Shown piece by piece: positions 1 to 9,547 of a stretch of 64,000 bases of DNA. The stretch is from Actinomycetota bacterium (lineage in GTDB: Bacteria; Actinomycetota; Actinomycetes; Streptosporangiales; Streptosporangiaceae). The translations under genes and the position numbers were made by a program. The stretch covers positions 42,551-106,550 of the forward strand of contig PMSU01000055.1 of the NCBI GenBank assembly GCA_003168255.1. The letters are read 5' to 3'. The number at the start of each line of letters is the position of its first letter. Positions within the stretch are counted from its first letter, which is position 1. The notes beneath the pieces are model-generated. The model saw nothing but the letters and a program-made list of their open reading frames with translations, made no database searches and was not told the origin of the DNA.

Positions 1-588
1 ATGCACCAGTGGTGGGGCGACAACGTCACCGAGGGCGGCTATGACATGACCTTCTACAAGGAGGGCATGGCAACCGTGGCGCAGTACCTGCTGACCGCCC
101 GCCAGGCGGAGACCGCAGCCGGCGGCCCGCAGTCCGCCAAGGGCCAGGCCGCTTTCCAGGCCAGCCTGGTCCATCAGTTCAACGAGACCTACGCCGCTGG
201 CAAGGACTTCTGGAACGCGGCACCGTCGAACCCGACTCCGTACGGCCTCTTCGCCACCCCCGGCACCTACGCGCGCCCGGCCGCCGCCTATCTCGCGCTG
301 CGCCAGATCCTCGGCAGCACCAACTTCACCCAGGCCCTACAGCAAATCCAGCGTGACTACGGCGGCGCCAGCATCACCGAGCCTCAGCTGGAAGCCGCCT
401 TCCACCAGTGGATGCCCAACCAGAGCGGGTCCTGCCAGGCCAAGCTCAGCGATTTCTTCACCGAGTGGTTCGACACGGCCTACCCAAGCGGCGGCGGCGC
501 GAACCAGCCGCAGATCACCGGGCCCGGCCTGTCCGGGCCAGGGTTCTACAACACCACCGGCGGCTGCACCACGACCAGCACGCCATGA
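1..588 (+). CDS. M1-family metallopeptidase, C-terminal part (5' truncated by window edge)
   Basis: Begins inside a motif resembling M1 HExxH...HQWWGD...EG (MHQWWGDNVTEGGYDMTFYKEGMATV). Confidence 0.65.
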   Translation: MHQWWGDNVTEGGYDMTFYKEGMATVAQYLLTARQAETAAGGPQSAKGQAAFQASLVHQFNETYAAGKDFWNAAPSNPTPYGLFATPGTYARPAAAYLALRQILGSTNFTQALQQIQRDYGGASITEPQLEAAFHQWMPNQSGSCQAKLSDFFTEWFDTAYPSGGGANQPQITGPGLSGPGFYNTTGGCTTTSTP

Positions 589-631
589 TCTGCATCACCG
601 GGCGGCGGAGAAAGTTCTTAGAGAAGGAGAT

Positions 632-943
632 TCAGGGGTGGCAAACTGGGCAGTGCCGGATGTCTTTGCCCTCAAACTCCTCAGCAAGCTCATCACGCGT
701 GCCGCAAACCGAAGTATCGTACGGGCCAGGCGACGTGATCTTTTCGCAGGTGGCATGGTGCAGCACCCTGGTCAGCGACCCAAGTTTATTTTTCCCGTAA
801 TCTACGTGACCGCCGGTTGCCCGAGGGGGCCCGCCGGGCCCGAATTCCAGATCTACGGCGATCAGGAAATCATCGGGATTACTGGCAAGCCATTCAGCGT
901 ATTGATGTCCTGGACCGCGAACGTAAGTTAGCATTTCACTCAT
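632..943 (-). CDS. Small conserved-type protein with C-terminal CPVC motif
   Basis: ORF restarted at ATG 943 (MSEMLTYVRGPGHQYAEWL...RHCPVCHP); Cys/His pattern LHHATC...CPVC. Confidence 0.45.
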   Translation of the reverse strand: MSEMLTYVRGPGHQYAEWLASNPDDFLIAVDLEFGPGGPPRATGGHVDYGKNKLGSLTRVLHHATCEKITSPGPYDTSVCGTRDELAEEFEGKDIRHCPVCHP

Positions 944-989
944 AGTACCGCGTCGGCGATTTCTGTGAGGCGCCGCGGCGAAGGCCCGG

Positions 990-2546
990 TCACCGCCGCG
1001 ACAGCTCGCCCGGCGAGCCCGCCGTTTCGGACCACCGGGACTCCACCGGCTGGCCGAACCAGAGCGCGAGCGCCGCCCGGAACTGGTCCGCGAGAACAGC
1101 GTCATCATCGGTCCCGGCGTCCTTCAAAGCCCCCCACGCCACGATCCCGTCCGGCCGGATGAGCAGGCTCTCGGTTCCCGGCGTACCGGCGACGACCCGC
1201 ACCCGATCACCGCGGTATCCGGCGGTGGCCCGCGACCAGCGGGAATCCGCCGAACCGTCCACGACCAGCCCGCCGGGCGTCCTCAGCAGCTCATACAGCC
1301 GCACGCTGCCGTCGGCGGAGTCGATCAGCCGGTCAGCGACCATCCGCCCGGCTTCCGGATGGTCGCCGACGATCGGATAGGGCTGATCCACGCCGGTCAT
1401 CAGCCTGCTCACGTGCTGGTTCGCGTCGTCGTAGCCCATCAGCTCGCCAAACAGTGCCCGCAGAGCGCTGACCTGCGGATCGGGTCGCATCAGGGCGATC
1501 TGCGCCCGGGTGTTCGCCAGCGCCGTTGCGCCTACCGGATGGCGTTCGGCCGTGTAGGAATCCAGCAGGGCCGGCGGGGCGCTCCCGGCAATCGTGGCGG
1601 CAAGCTTCCAGCCCAGGTTCGCCGCGTCCTGGAAGCCCAGGTTGAGCCCCTGGCCGCCGAACGGCGGATGGACATGGGCGGCATCGCCGGCCAGCAGCAG
1701 CCGGCCGCGGCGGTACGCATCGGCCTGGCGCGTGTTGTCTGTCCACCTGGTCCCGGTATGCAGGGCCGTGACGGTCACGTCCGTGCCGGAGACACGGCGC
1801 AGGCTGGCCTGGACCTCGGCCGCGTCGACCGCCGCGGCCCGGTCCGCGGGCGGCCCGTCGAACTCGACGGTGAGTACCCGGGAGGGACCAGGGCCAAACA
1901 CGAACATGCCGCGCCCGGTGCGGTGCCAGCCCTTCTCCAGCGGGTTCGGCTCCGCGATGTCGACCAGCGCCTGGCGCCCGGTGATGGTCGCGTCGGTGCC
2001 AGCGAAGCCGAATCCGCCGAGCCTGCGCACCAGGCTCCGGCCACCGTCGCAGCCGACGAGATACCGCGCGGTCAGCACGATGCTGTCGCCATCGTGTGCC
2101 ACGGTCACCGCCGCCGCGTCGCCGTCGTCGCTGACCGCCGTGACCTCGTGCTCGCGCAGGATCGCCGCGCCGAGGTCCGCCGCGTAACGCTCCAGGACGG
2201 TCTCGACATCGGCCTGCTGGGCGAAGATCGGCATCGTCCGGATCTCGGGCGCGCCGCGCAGCACCCAGAGGCCGGCGAAGTGGCCGAGCGGCACTGGGGT
2301 ACCAGCGTTGCCAGCCTTGGCGAAGATGCTGAGATCCGGCTGCGGGAACTCGTCGAGCAGACCTCGCTGGTCGAATAGCTCGGCCGACTGAGGTCCCGCC
2401 GAACCGGCCTTGATCTGCCGCGATGGCTCGCCCAGCCGCTCGATCACGGCCACCGACACGCCGAAGCGCCGCAGTTCCCCGGCGAGGAAGAGTCCCACCG
2501 GGCCAGCACCGGGTACGATCACGTCATAAGATTTTTGTAGTGTCAC
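990..2546 (-). CDS. FAD-dependent aromatic/phenolic monooxygenase (PheA/TfdB-like)
   Basis: N-terminal Rossmann GAGPVGL, GDAAHVHPPFGGQGLNLGFQDAANLGWKLA motif; GTG start. Confidence 0.88.
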   Translation of the reverse strand: MTLQKSYDVIVPGAGPVGLFLAGELRRFGVSVAVIERLGEPSRQIKAGSAGPQSAELFDQRGLLDEFPQPDLSIFAKAGNAGTPVPLGHFAGLWVLRGAPEIRTMPIFAQQADVETVLERYAADLGAAILREHEVTAVSDDGDAAAVTVAHDGDSIVLTARYLVGCDGGRSLVRRLGGFGFAGTDATITGRQALVDIAEPNPLEKGWHRTGRGMFVFGPGPSRVLTVEFDGPPADRAAAVDAAEVQASLRRVSGTDVTVTALHTGTRWTDNTRQADAYRRGRLLLAGDAAHVHPPFGGQGLNLGFQDAANLGWKLAATIAGSAPPALLDSYTAERHPVGATALANTRAQIALMRPDPQVSALRALFGELMGYDDANQHVSRLMTGVDQPYPIVGDHPEAGRMVADRLIDSADGSVRLYELLRTPGGLVVDGSADSRWSRATAGYRGDRVRVVAGTPGTESLLIRPDGIVAWGALKDAGTDDDAVLADQFRAALALWFGQPVESRWSETAGSPGELSRR

Positions 2547-2563
2547 GAATATTAGAGTAACAC
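2540..2563. promoter_or_regulatory. Candidate TetR operator overlapping monooxygenase start
   Basis: Inverted repeat GTGTCAC-N10-GTAACAC between divergent genes. Confidence 0.5.
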
Positions 2564-2578
2564 CATGTTTGTGGAAGG

Positions 2579-3265
2579 GTGGTCGTGCCCCCCAAAGCCG
2601 CGTCTGGCCTGCGCGAGCAGAAGAAGGCGAGAACCCGCAGCGCCATCGCCGTCGCGGCCGCGGATCTCTTCGGCCGCCATGGCTACCCGAACGTCACGAT
2701 GACGCAGGTCGCGGCCGCGGCCGGTGTTGCCGACCAGACGCTGTACAACTACTTCCCGACCAAGGAGAGCCTGGTCTTCGACAAGTCCGACGAATTCGAG
2801 CAGCACCTGATCGAGACGCTGACAGCTCGCGCCCGCGGCATCAGCGTGATCGACGCGTACGCCGCGTGGCTCAGCCAGTTCCTGCTGGGCGAACCCGCCC
2901 GGCGCGCGCTCGCCAGCCCGGGCGGCATGCCCCGCCTCGTGGTCGCCAGCGACGCGCTGCATCGCGGGTTTCTCGATGTTGCCCACCGGATGGCGACCAG
3001 GCTGGCCGGGGCGCTCAGCGATACCGGCGGGTTCGCCGGACCGGCCGCCGTCGCCGCCGCCGATGCGCTGCTCGCCGTCCTGGTGCGCGCCGTCGAACAG
3101 CTTGGCGCCGCGACCGATGAAGCCATGCTGGACGACATCGCCGCCCGGGTCAGCGCCGCCATCGACGCCCTCCGGCCGCTGTTCGCCGAGGATCGCCGGC
3201 CCGCGCCCAGGCTTGAAAACCGGTTATTCCGAACGGGGGGTTGCCGGTCCCTCACCCGTACCTGA
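2579..3265 (+). CDS. TetR/AcrR-family regulator
   Basis: HTH region ARTRSAIAVAAADLFGRHGYPNVTMTQVAAAAGVADQTLYNYFPTKESL; divergent from monooxygenase. Confidence 0.9.
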   Translation: MVVPPKAASGLREQKKARTRSAIAVAAADLFGRHGYPNVTMTQVAAAAGVADQTLYNYFPTKESLVFDKSDEFEQHLIETLTARARGISVIDAYAAWLSQFLLGEPARRALASPGGMPRLVVASDALHRGFLDVAHRMATRLAGALSDTGGFAGPAAVAAADALLAVLVRAVEQLGAATDEAMLDDIAARVSAAIDALRPLFAEDRRPAPRLENRLFRTGGCRSLTRT

Positions 3266-3802
3266 ACGCTGCCGCCTGAAGGCGACGTGCGGCCGAATGG
3301 GGTGGCCAGGCTCGATCCTCGGGTGCTCGAAGTGAGCGTACGGAGTCATCCCGATCCGCCGCATGACGGCCTGCGACGGCTCGTTGAGAACCGCCGTCAT
3401 CGACCAGATCTCATGCAGGCCGATGCCGTTGAAGGCTACGTCCACGGCAGCGGCGGCGGCCTCGGTGGCATACCCGTGGTGCCAGGCGTGCTGAGCTAGC
3501 CGCCAGCCCACCTCCATGCCGCCCCAGCCAGGGACGCCCTCGGGCATCGGGTTCAGGCCGGTGAACCCGAGGAACTCCGCCGTGTCTGGCAGCTCGAGCA
3601 CCCACAACCCAAACCCCTGCCGTTCGAACAAGGACTCCATCCGGTCCACGCTGACATCGCTGGCCGCCCGGTCCTGTAGAGCCGGAAAGTAGCGCATCAC
3701 CACGGGGTCGGCGTTCATCGCCGCATACGGGTCCCGGTCCGCCTCCCGCCAGCGCCGCATCAGCAGCCGGTCGGTGCGGATGGTGTCGAAGCGATCCCCC
3801 AT
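3224..3802 (-). CDS. GNAT acetyltransferase (RimJ/RimL-like)
   Basis: IRTDRLLMRRWREADRDPYAAMNADPVVMRYFP; GWRLAQHAWHHGYATEAA. Confidence 0.87.
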   Translation of the reverse strand: MGDRFDTIRTDRLLMRRWREADRDPYAAMNADPVVMRYFPALQDRAASDVSVDRMESLFERQGFGLWVLELPDTAEFLGFTGLNPMPEGVPGWGGMEVGWRLAQHAWHHGYATEAAAAAVDVAFNGIGLHEIWSMTAVLNEPSQAVMRRIGMTPYAHFEHPRIEPGHPIRPHVAFRRQRSGTGEGPATPRSE

Positions 3803-4746
3803 CCCAGCAGCGTAGCCGCCGCCCGAGCGGGACCGGGAAGTAGCGGCCCGCAGGTTTCGAGCCCGGTGGGGACGGCGGTGCGCAGGGCGGCGGTGACGGT
3901 GGCGACGGCGGGGTGCGCGTCGGCTCCGGCGCGGTGGGCGGTCATGGTCCGCCTGCGGATCGGCATCCGGGTCAGCACCACGCCGGGTGCCGGATTCACC
4001 GCGCCGAGCTGCGGGATCAGCGCGACTCCCTGCCCGGCGGCGACCAGGGCCAGCACGGTGGCGAACTCGTCAATATGGTGCCGGACGCGCGGGGTGAAAC
4101 CGGCGGCCTGACAGGCCCGGATGGTCATCGCGTGGCAGGCCGTGCCCGGGATCGCCGTGATCCAGGGCATGTCCTGGCAGCCGGTGATCGCCTGGCCGTC
4201 GGAGTTCCCCATCGGAGCAGCCGACGCCAGATACACCGGTTCGCTGCACAGCGGCTGGGTGGCCAGGCCTGGTTCGGTCGGCTGAGGGACGAAGTCGTAG
4301 TCGTGGATCAGCGCGAGGTCCAGGTCACCTGCGCGCAGCGCGTCGGCGACGTTGGCCGGATCGATCTCCGAGACCATCGGCTCCAGGCCAGGGTGCTCGC
4401 GGGCGAGGGCGGTCAGAGCGGCCGGGAGGATCGCGCGCGCCGCTGTCGGAAAGGTGCCGATGCGCAGCGGGCCGGCCAGGCCGTGGCGGGCGTCGACCAG
4501 CTCGCCTGCGGCCTGTTCCAGTCGTTGCAGGACCGCCTCGGCGTGACGGGCCAGGTTCTGCCCGGCGGGGGTCAATCGCACCCGTCGCCCTGTCCGTTCC
4601 AGCAGCGGCACGCCCGCCTCGCGCTCCAGGACGGCCAGCTGCTGGGAGACCGCCGAGGGGCTGAAGGACAGCGCCTGGGCGACGGCGGCGATGGTGCCAC
4701 GCAGGGCGAGTTCGCGCAGCAGGCGCAGCCGACGAACATCGAGCAT
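3760..4746 (-). CDS. LysR-family transcriptional regulator
   Basis: N-terminal HTH LDVRRLRLLRELALRGTIAAVAQALSFSPSAVSQQLAVLEREAG. Confidence 0.88.
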   Translation of the reverse strand: MLDVRRLRLLRELALRGTIAAVAQALSFSPSAVSQQLAVLEREAGVPLLERTGRRVRLTPAGQNLARHAEAVLQRLEQAAGELVDARHGLAGPLRIGTFPTAARAILPAALTALAREHPGLEPMVSEIDPANVADALRAGDLDLALIHDYDFVPQPTEPGLATQPLCSEPVYLASAAPMGNSDGQAITGCQDMPWITAIPGTACHAMTIRACQAAGFTPRVRHHIDEFATVLALVAAGQGVALIPQLGAVNPAPGVVLTRMPIRRRTMTAHRAGADAHPAVATVTAALRTAVPTGLETCGPLLPGPARAAATLLGWGIASTPSAPTGC

Positions 4747-4818
4747 CAGCTCAGCTTACGCTGGAACCCACAAAGGCGAACTGGACCCGCACAAGGCGGC
4801 TGGGACACGCTGGTGACT

Positions 4819-5718
4819 ATGACCTTGAAAACCGCCCTCCGTGGGATTCATGTACCGCTGATCACGCCGTTGACCGCTGACGGCCAGATCGCGACGGACA
4901 CCCTAGAGCGGCTCGCTCACGATGTTCTGGCTGCGGGCGCCACCGGGATCGTCGCGCTGGGGACGACCGCCGAGGCCGCCACTCTCGCCGAAACGGAGAG
5001 GCGCGCTGTCATCGACGTGTGCGCCCGGGTCTGCCGCGAGCGTGACGCGACCCTGATCATCGGCGCGGGCAGCAACGACACCCGGGGCAGCGCGACCGCC
5101 CTCGCGCAGCTCGCGGCGTGGCCGGACGTGACGGCCGCGCTGGTCCCCGTGCCGTACTTCACCCGGCCGGGGCACCCCGGCGTGCTGGCACACTTCACCC
5201 ACCTGGCGGCCACCAGCCCCGTACCGTTGATCGTCTACCACGTCCCGTACCGCACCGGTCAGCAACTCGACGCGGCCTGCCTGCGCACGTTGGGCCGGTT
5301 GCCCGCAATCGTCGGGGTCAAGTACGCGGCCGGCGGCATCGACCCGCACGCGGTGGAGCTGCTCGGCGACCTTCCACCAGACTTCGCCGTCCTGGCCGGG
5401 GACGACCTGTTCGTCTCACCACTCCTCGCGCTCGGCGCCACCGGCGGCATCCTGGCCTCCGCCCACCTGGCCACCGGACGGTTCACCGAACTGGCCGCCG
5501 CCTGGCTCAGCGGGGACCTCCCGCGGGCCCGGAACCTCGGACACCGCCTGTCCGCCCTGTCGGCCGCCGCGTTCGCCGAACCCAACCCCACCGTGATCAA
5601 GGGCGTCCTGCACGCGCAAGGCCGCATCCCCACGCCGGACGTGCGACTGCCGCTGCTGCCCGCCGGGCAAGACACGATCAACCAGACACTCAAGCAGCTC
5701 GCCGACCTTCGGGCATAG
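4819..5718 (+). CDS. Dihydrodipicolinate synthase/NAL-family aldolase
   Basis: Start ATG 4819; GTTAEAATLAETERRAVID, VPYFTRPGHPGVLAHF, VYHVPYRTG, VGVKYAAG. Confidence 0.9.
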   Translation: MTLKTALRGIHVPLITPLTADGQIATDTLERLAHDVLAAGATGIVALGTTAEAATLAETERRAVIDVCARVCRERDATLIIGAGSNDTRGSATALAQLAAWPDVTAALVPVPYFTRPGHPGVLAHFTHLAATSPVPLIVYHVPYRTGQQLDAACLRTLGRLPAIVGVKYAAGGIDPHAVELLGDLPPDFAVLAGDDLFVSPLLALGATGGILASAHLATGRFTELAAAWLSGDLPRARNLGHRLSALSAAAFAEPNPTVIKGVLHAQGRIPTPDVRLPLLPAGQDTINQTLKQLADLRA

Positions 5719-5890
5719 CCCTGGAGAACGGGGAGCACGGCCTCGGCTTAGGCGGGCAGATCCGGCAAGCCAATGTGGGCACTTTTCTTCGGACCGGGGT
5801 GTTCGCCCAGTTCGGGATGCTGCAAGGCTATGGACAAATGTGCCTGCCACTGCGCAGAGTTGGCGGTGACGCATGATCGGGAAGGATCAC

Positions 5891-6136
5891 ATGCCCAGGT
5901 TCATGGATTTCCACGATGACTTGCAGCTCCCGCAGGAAGCCATCGATCAGATAGCCGCAGGAACTCGGGAGGGCGCAACCGACGAGTTCGGCGTGCGGCA
6001 GATTGAGCTGTACCACAACGCCGACGGCAAGGTCTACTGCCTCCTGGAAGGCCCGGACGAGGAGGCGATCCGCAAGCATCACGAGGCGCTGGACGTCCCC
6101 TGCGGCGACGTGCACCGGGTAGACAGCCTGCTCTGA
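5891..6136 (+). CDS. DUF4242 / SCO4226-like nickel-binding small protein
   Basis: MPRFMDFHDDLQLPQEAIDQI...YCLLEGPDEEAIRKHHEALDVPCGDVHRVDSLL. Confidence 0.7.
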   Translation: MPRFMDFHDDLQLPQEAIDQIAAGTREGATDEFGVRQIELYHNADGKVYCLLEGPDEEAIRKHHEALDVPCGDVHRVDSLL

Positions 6137-6198
6137 ACCGGCACGCTGGACCAGCGAGTGACGTTCGGCACGGTGCACGGATCACGGCAGGCGGGGCG

Positions 6199-6861
6199 AT
6201 GAGCGCGGATGAACGAGTCGACCGGGCCAGGCTGCTCTACCAGCGCGCCATCTTCGATGGCGATGCCAGCGGGCTGACGCTAGCCGACCGGGAACTGGAC
6301 GCAGTCGAAGCCGATCTGTCCCTGGCCCGCGGCCGGATCATTCACGGGCGATTCCTTGACCAGCGAAGCAACGGGCCGGAGCAGCCAACCGAGGACCCGG
6401 GTGAGCTGGCGTTGTTCGAGCGTGCGGTGCAGCTTTATCAGTCGCTCGGCGACGTGCCCGGTGAGGCTGAGTCGCTGTTCTGGGTCGGCTGTCTCCACCA
6501 GGTCGTCCGGCGCGACGATGACGCTGCGGTTCCCGTTCTCGAACGGTCCTGCGAGCTCGCGGCGCAGGTCGGCGACAAGGCGACAATGTCCGACGCGCTT
6601 CGGCACCTGGGCATCGCGGAGCATGCCGCCGGCCGGCTGGACACGGCGCGGGAGCGGCTAGAGGAGTCGGTGCGGATTCGCCGGGAGATCGGGCTTATGC
6701 CCGGCGTTGCCGCGAATATGGTTGGGCTGGTGTACATCGCCGCCGGACAGGGCCGCCGTGACGAGGCATTGGCGCTGGCCGACGAGGCGGCCGTGATCGC
6801 CGAGGCCAGCGGCGCTCACGCCATCCTGCGCCAGGTCGAGGAGGCACGCTCCCAGCTGTAG
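6199..6861 (+). CDS. Tetratricopeptide-repeat protein
   Basis: Repeated helical TPR-like units (LFERAVQLYQSLGDVPGEAESLFWVGCLHQ...; ALRHLGIAEHAAGRLDTARERLEESVRI). Confidence 0.75.
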   Translation: MSADERVDRARLLYQRAIFDGDASGLTLADRELDAVEADLSLARGRIIHGRFLDQRSNGPEQPTEDPGELALFERAVQLYQSLGDVPGEAESLFWVGCLHQVVRRDDDAAVPVLERSCELAAQVGDKATMSDALRHLGIAEHAAGRLDTARERLEESVRIRREIGLMPGVAANMVGLVYIAAGQGRRDEALALADEAAVIAEASGAHAILRQVEEARSQL

Positions 6862-7050
6862 CCAACCGTCGCCGTCGGCCGGCTGCCCGCCTCAGCAGGA
6901 AGCGCCGTTGTCGAGATAGCGGACGCGGCCGTGACTTGGTCGTTGACAAGGTGTTGTTACAGGGGCGAAAGTCAGGTCAGATCGCCCGCGACCGGCGGGC
7001 AATGCGGCGTGCGTCGCTGTTTACGTGAAGGATGCAGAGCGAGTGATCAG

Positions 7051-7623
7051 ATGCGGCTTCTGCTAATCGGTGCTCCCGGCGCCGGCAAGGGAACCCAGGC
7101 CGAGCGTCTCGCCGCTCGGTTCGGCATCGCGCATATCTCCAGCGGCGACCTGCTGCGCCAGCACGTCAGGGACCAGACGTCACTCGGGCAGACGGTGAAG
7201 TCCTACGTCGACAACGGTGACTTGGTCCCGGACGGCGTTGTCATGGACATGCTGCGCAAACCCGTATTGGCTGCGGCGAGTGGCTATGTCCTCGATGGGT
7301 TTCCGCGGACCGTTGAACAAGCGACGGAGTCCTATGCCGTAGTCCGGGCGCTCGGGGTTGAAGTGCAGGCCGCGATTCACCTCGACGTCCCCCGCGAAGA
7401 GCTGGTGCGCCGGCTGCTGGCCCGTGGCCGCGGCTCAGAGGATGCCGAAGCCGTTGTCGAGCACCGTTTGCAGGTGTACCTGGAAAGGACTGTGCCCCTG
7501 CTCGAGTACTACGCGGGTCGCGAATGGATGTTTACCGTCGATGGTGCCCAGTCAGCGGATGCCGTGCACGAGGACATCGTGGGGCGCATCCAGAAGCTGG
7601 CCGCCTTCACCGCATCCACGTGA
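7051..7623 (+). CDS. adk: Adenylate kinase (short, LID-less form)
   Basis: MRLLLIGAPGAGKGTQAERLAARFGIAHISSGDLLR...GYVLDGFPRTVEQA; short linker in place of a long LID domain. Confidence 0.9.
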   Translation: MRLLLIGAPGAGKGTQAERLAARFGIAHISSGDLLRQHVRDQTSLGQTVKSYVDNGDLVPDGVVMDMLRKPVLAAASGYVLDGFPRTVEQATESYAVVRALGVEVQAAIHLDVPREELVRRLLARGRGSEDAEAVVEHRLQVYLERTVPLLEYYAGREWMFTVDGAQSADAVHEDIVGRIQKLAAFTAST

Positions 7624-7674
7624 TGAAGCACCTTTGCCAGCCCGCAGGCCACGAGACTCTGGTACCCAGGAAGG

Positions 7675-8025
7675 GTGACAGGGCAGGGGAGCGTGTATGG
7701 GTGGCTGGCTGCGGAACGGGTGAACAGCCTTGCGCGGCTGGGCGGGCTGGAGCGGGAGTTCTCCGAGATCCTCGAGTCGTCAGGCTCGGCCGGCACCGAC
7801 GACGAGCACGACCCTGAGGGCGCGACGATCGCGTTCGAGCGGCAGCATGCCGCCGCCCTGCTCAGCCGGGCCCGTGAGCACCTCGCCCAGATTGATGCGG
7901 CCATGCTCAGGCTGACAGAGGGTAGCTATGACCAGTGTGAGAACTGCGGCCAGCCGATCGGCGCCGCCCGCCTCGCCGCCAGGCCAGTAACCACTACCTG
8001 CATTAACTGCGCCTCCCAGCGCTGA
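7675..8025 (+). CDS. TraR/DksA-type zinc-finger protein
   Basis: C-terminal CENCGQPIGAARLAARPVTTTCINCASQR. Confidence 0.85.
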   Translation: MTGQGSVYGWLAAERVNSLARLGGLEREFSEILESSGSAGTDDEHDPEGATIAFERQHAAALLSRAREHLAQIDAAMLRLTEGSYDQCENCGQPIGAARLAARPVTTTCINCASQR

Positions 8026-8106
8026 GTCGCCAACTGAAACTGACGGACATCGGCGCCATCACGACTCCTGGCCCAGCAGCAGGGCGGTGGCCTCGCGCGC
8101 ACAGCG

Positions 8107-8958
8107 TCACGTCGTCGGAAGTCGTCGGAAGTCGTCGGCATGGTCAGCCACCCACTGGCCGAAGGGCCGCGCCTGATGGCCAGTGATCTGCCGCACCGTC
8201 GATGTCACGTCTTCCGGCTGGTCTATGAAGTCAGCCCAGGCCGACAGCGCGTGCGCGGCGAAATCAGCGTCGCCGAACATCTCGGTAAGGTCGGCCCGGG
8301 CCTCGTCTGAGGACATTTCTTCCCATCGCAGCGAGCGGTGCAGCACCGCACCGATGATCTGGACCTGCTCAGCCTGCGTCACGACGCCAGGACCGGTGGG
8401 CATGTAGATCTTCTGATCGTGCCCGTCCTGGGTCAGGGCCGCCGTGGCGACCGCGGCGATGTCGGCTTCGTGGATCAGGGAGCGGGCGGCCTGGCCGTAG
8501 GGCCAGCGCACCACGTCACCGGACTTGATCTGCGGCGCCCATATGAGAGTGTTCTTGGCGAACCCGGACGGTCGCAGGAAGGTCCAGTCGGCCCCTGACC
8601 GGCGGATGCTCTGCTCGACGATGGCCCAGAAGGACCCGGGATCATCCGCGGCCGGCTGCGCGGAGAGGTAAACGATGCGACGCGGCGCAGCGGCGAGCAC
8701 TTCGACGACCTGCGGTGCCAGCTTCGCCGTCAGTTCGGCTGAAGTGAACGGCCACACCAGGAACACGGCGTCGGCGTCCCGCACGTGCGGAGCGATGCTC
8801 GCCGGGTCGGCGAGGTCGCCAGGCACCGTCTCGACACCATCGGGGAGCATGGCCGCCCCGGGATGACGGGTGACCGCCCGCACGGGACTACCTAGCTTGC
8901 CGAGCTGCGACACCACCTCGCGGCCGACGCTTCCCGTTGCTCCGGTAACAAGGATCAT
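8107..8958 (-). CDS. NmrA-like NAD(P)-binding protein
   Basis: Start ATG 8958; MILVTGATGSVGREVVSQLGKLGSPVRAVTRHP. Confidence 0.88.
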   Translation of the reverse strand: MILVTGATGSVGREVVSQLGKLGSPVRAVTRHPGAAMLPDGVETVPGDLADPASIAPHVRDADAVFLVWPFTSAELTAKLAPQVVEVLAAAPRRIVYLSAQPAADDPGSFWAIVEQSIRRSGADWTFLRPSGFAKNTLIWAPQIKSGDVVRWPYGQAARSLIHEADIAAVATAALTQDGHDQKIYMPTGPGVVTQAEQVQIIGAVLHRSLRWEEMSSDEARADLTEMFGDADFAAHALSAWADFIDQPEDVTSTVRQITGHQARPFGQWVADHADDFRRLPTT

Positions 8959-8998
8959 CTGGTCCCTCCTCTGCTCGAAAGCAACGCTACGAGCTAAA

Positions 8999-9017
8999 CC
9001 TTTGTTGAAGTCAAGGG
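8999..9017. promoter_or_regulatory. Candidate MerR-type operator/promoter dyad
   Basis: cCCTTTGTTGAAGTCAAGGG in the divergent NmrA/MerR intergenic region; CCTT-N10-AAGG arms. Confidence 0.35.
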
Positions 9018-9069
9018 CGTTCGGTGCGAGCATCGGGCTATACCCATGTGACGAGGGAGGCCGGTCCCG

Positions 9070-9456
9070 ATGAAGGAGTACGACTGGCACGAGGCAGGCC
9101 TGACAGTCGGGCAGGTGGCGCATCGGTCCGGCCTGGCGGCCTCTGCCCTGCGGTTCTACGAGAGCCAGGGGCTGATCACAAGCGACCGCACGAGCGGCAA
9201 CCAGCGCCGCTACCACGGCGACGTCATGTGCAGGGTCACGATGATCCGCGCCTGCCAGCGGGTAGGGCTGTCTATCGCCGAGATTCGCGCCGCGCTCAGT
9301 GAGCTGCCCGAGGGCCAGGTCCCTACCCGCGAGGACTGGGACCGGCTCGCCCGCCATCTCAGGTCCGAGTTGCGTGACCGCGTCGATCAGCTCAACGACC
9401 TGCTCGCCGAGCTGTCGCCAAGCGACCAGGACGCCAGCGCCCTTCGGTCAGGCTGA
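9070..9456 (+). CDS. MerR-family regulator, SoxR-like but without the Cys cluster
   Basis: LTVGQVAHRSGLAASALRFYESQGLI...RVGLSIAEIRAALSELPEGQVPTREDW; ends LLAELSPSDQDASALRSG with no CxxCxC. Confidence 0.88.
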   Translation: MKEYDWHEAGLTVGQVAHRSGLAASALRFYESQGLITSDRTSGNQRRYHGDVMCRVTMIRACQRVGLSIAEIRAALSELPEGQVPTREDWDRLARHLRSELRDRVDQLNDLLAELSPSDQDASALRSG

Positions 9457-9547
9457 CCCCTGGCCGCCAGCCACCAGGCCCAGGCCGCAGGCCTGGTCAG
9501 GTCCTCGCCATCGCCAGCAGCGCTGGCCTTGCCACCGTCGCGCCGAC

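Noticed and set aside
3913-4818. N-terminal extension of the DapA-like ORF back to 3913
   Set aside because: This region is antisense to the LysR gene; similarity to DapA begins at MTLKTALRGIHVPLITPL (4819).
6962-6975. DevR-like box GGGGCGAAAGTCAG upstream of adenylate kinase
   Set aside because: Only 10/14 core matches, arms not symmetrical, and far from the devRS locus; likely chance in GC-rich sequence.
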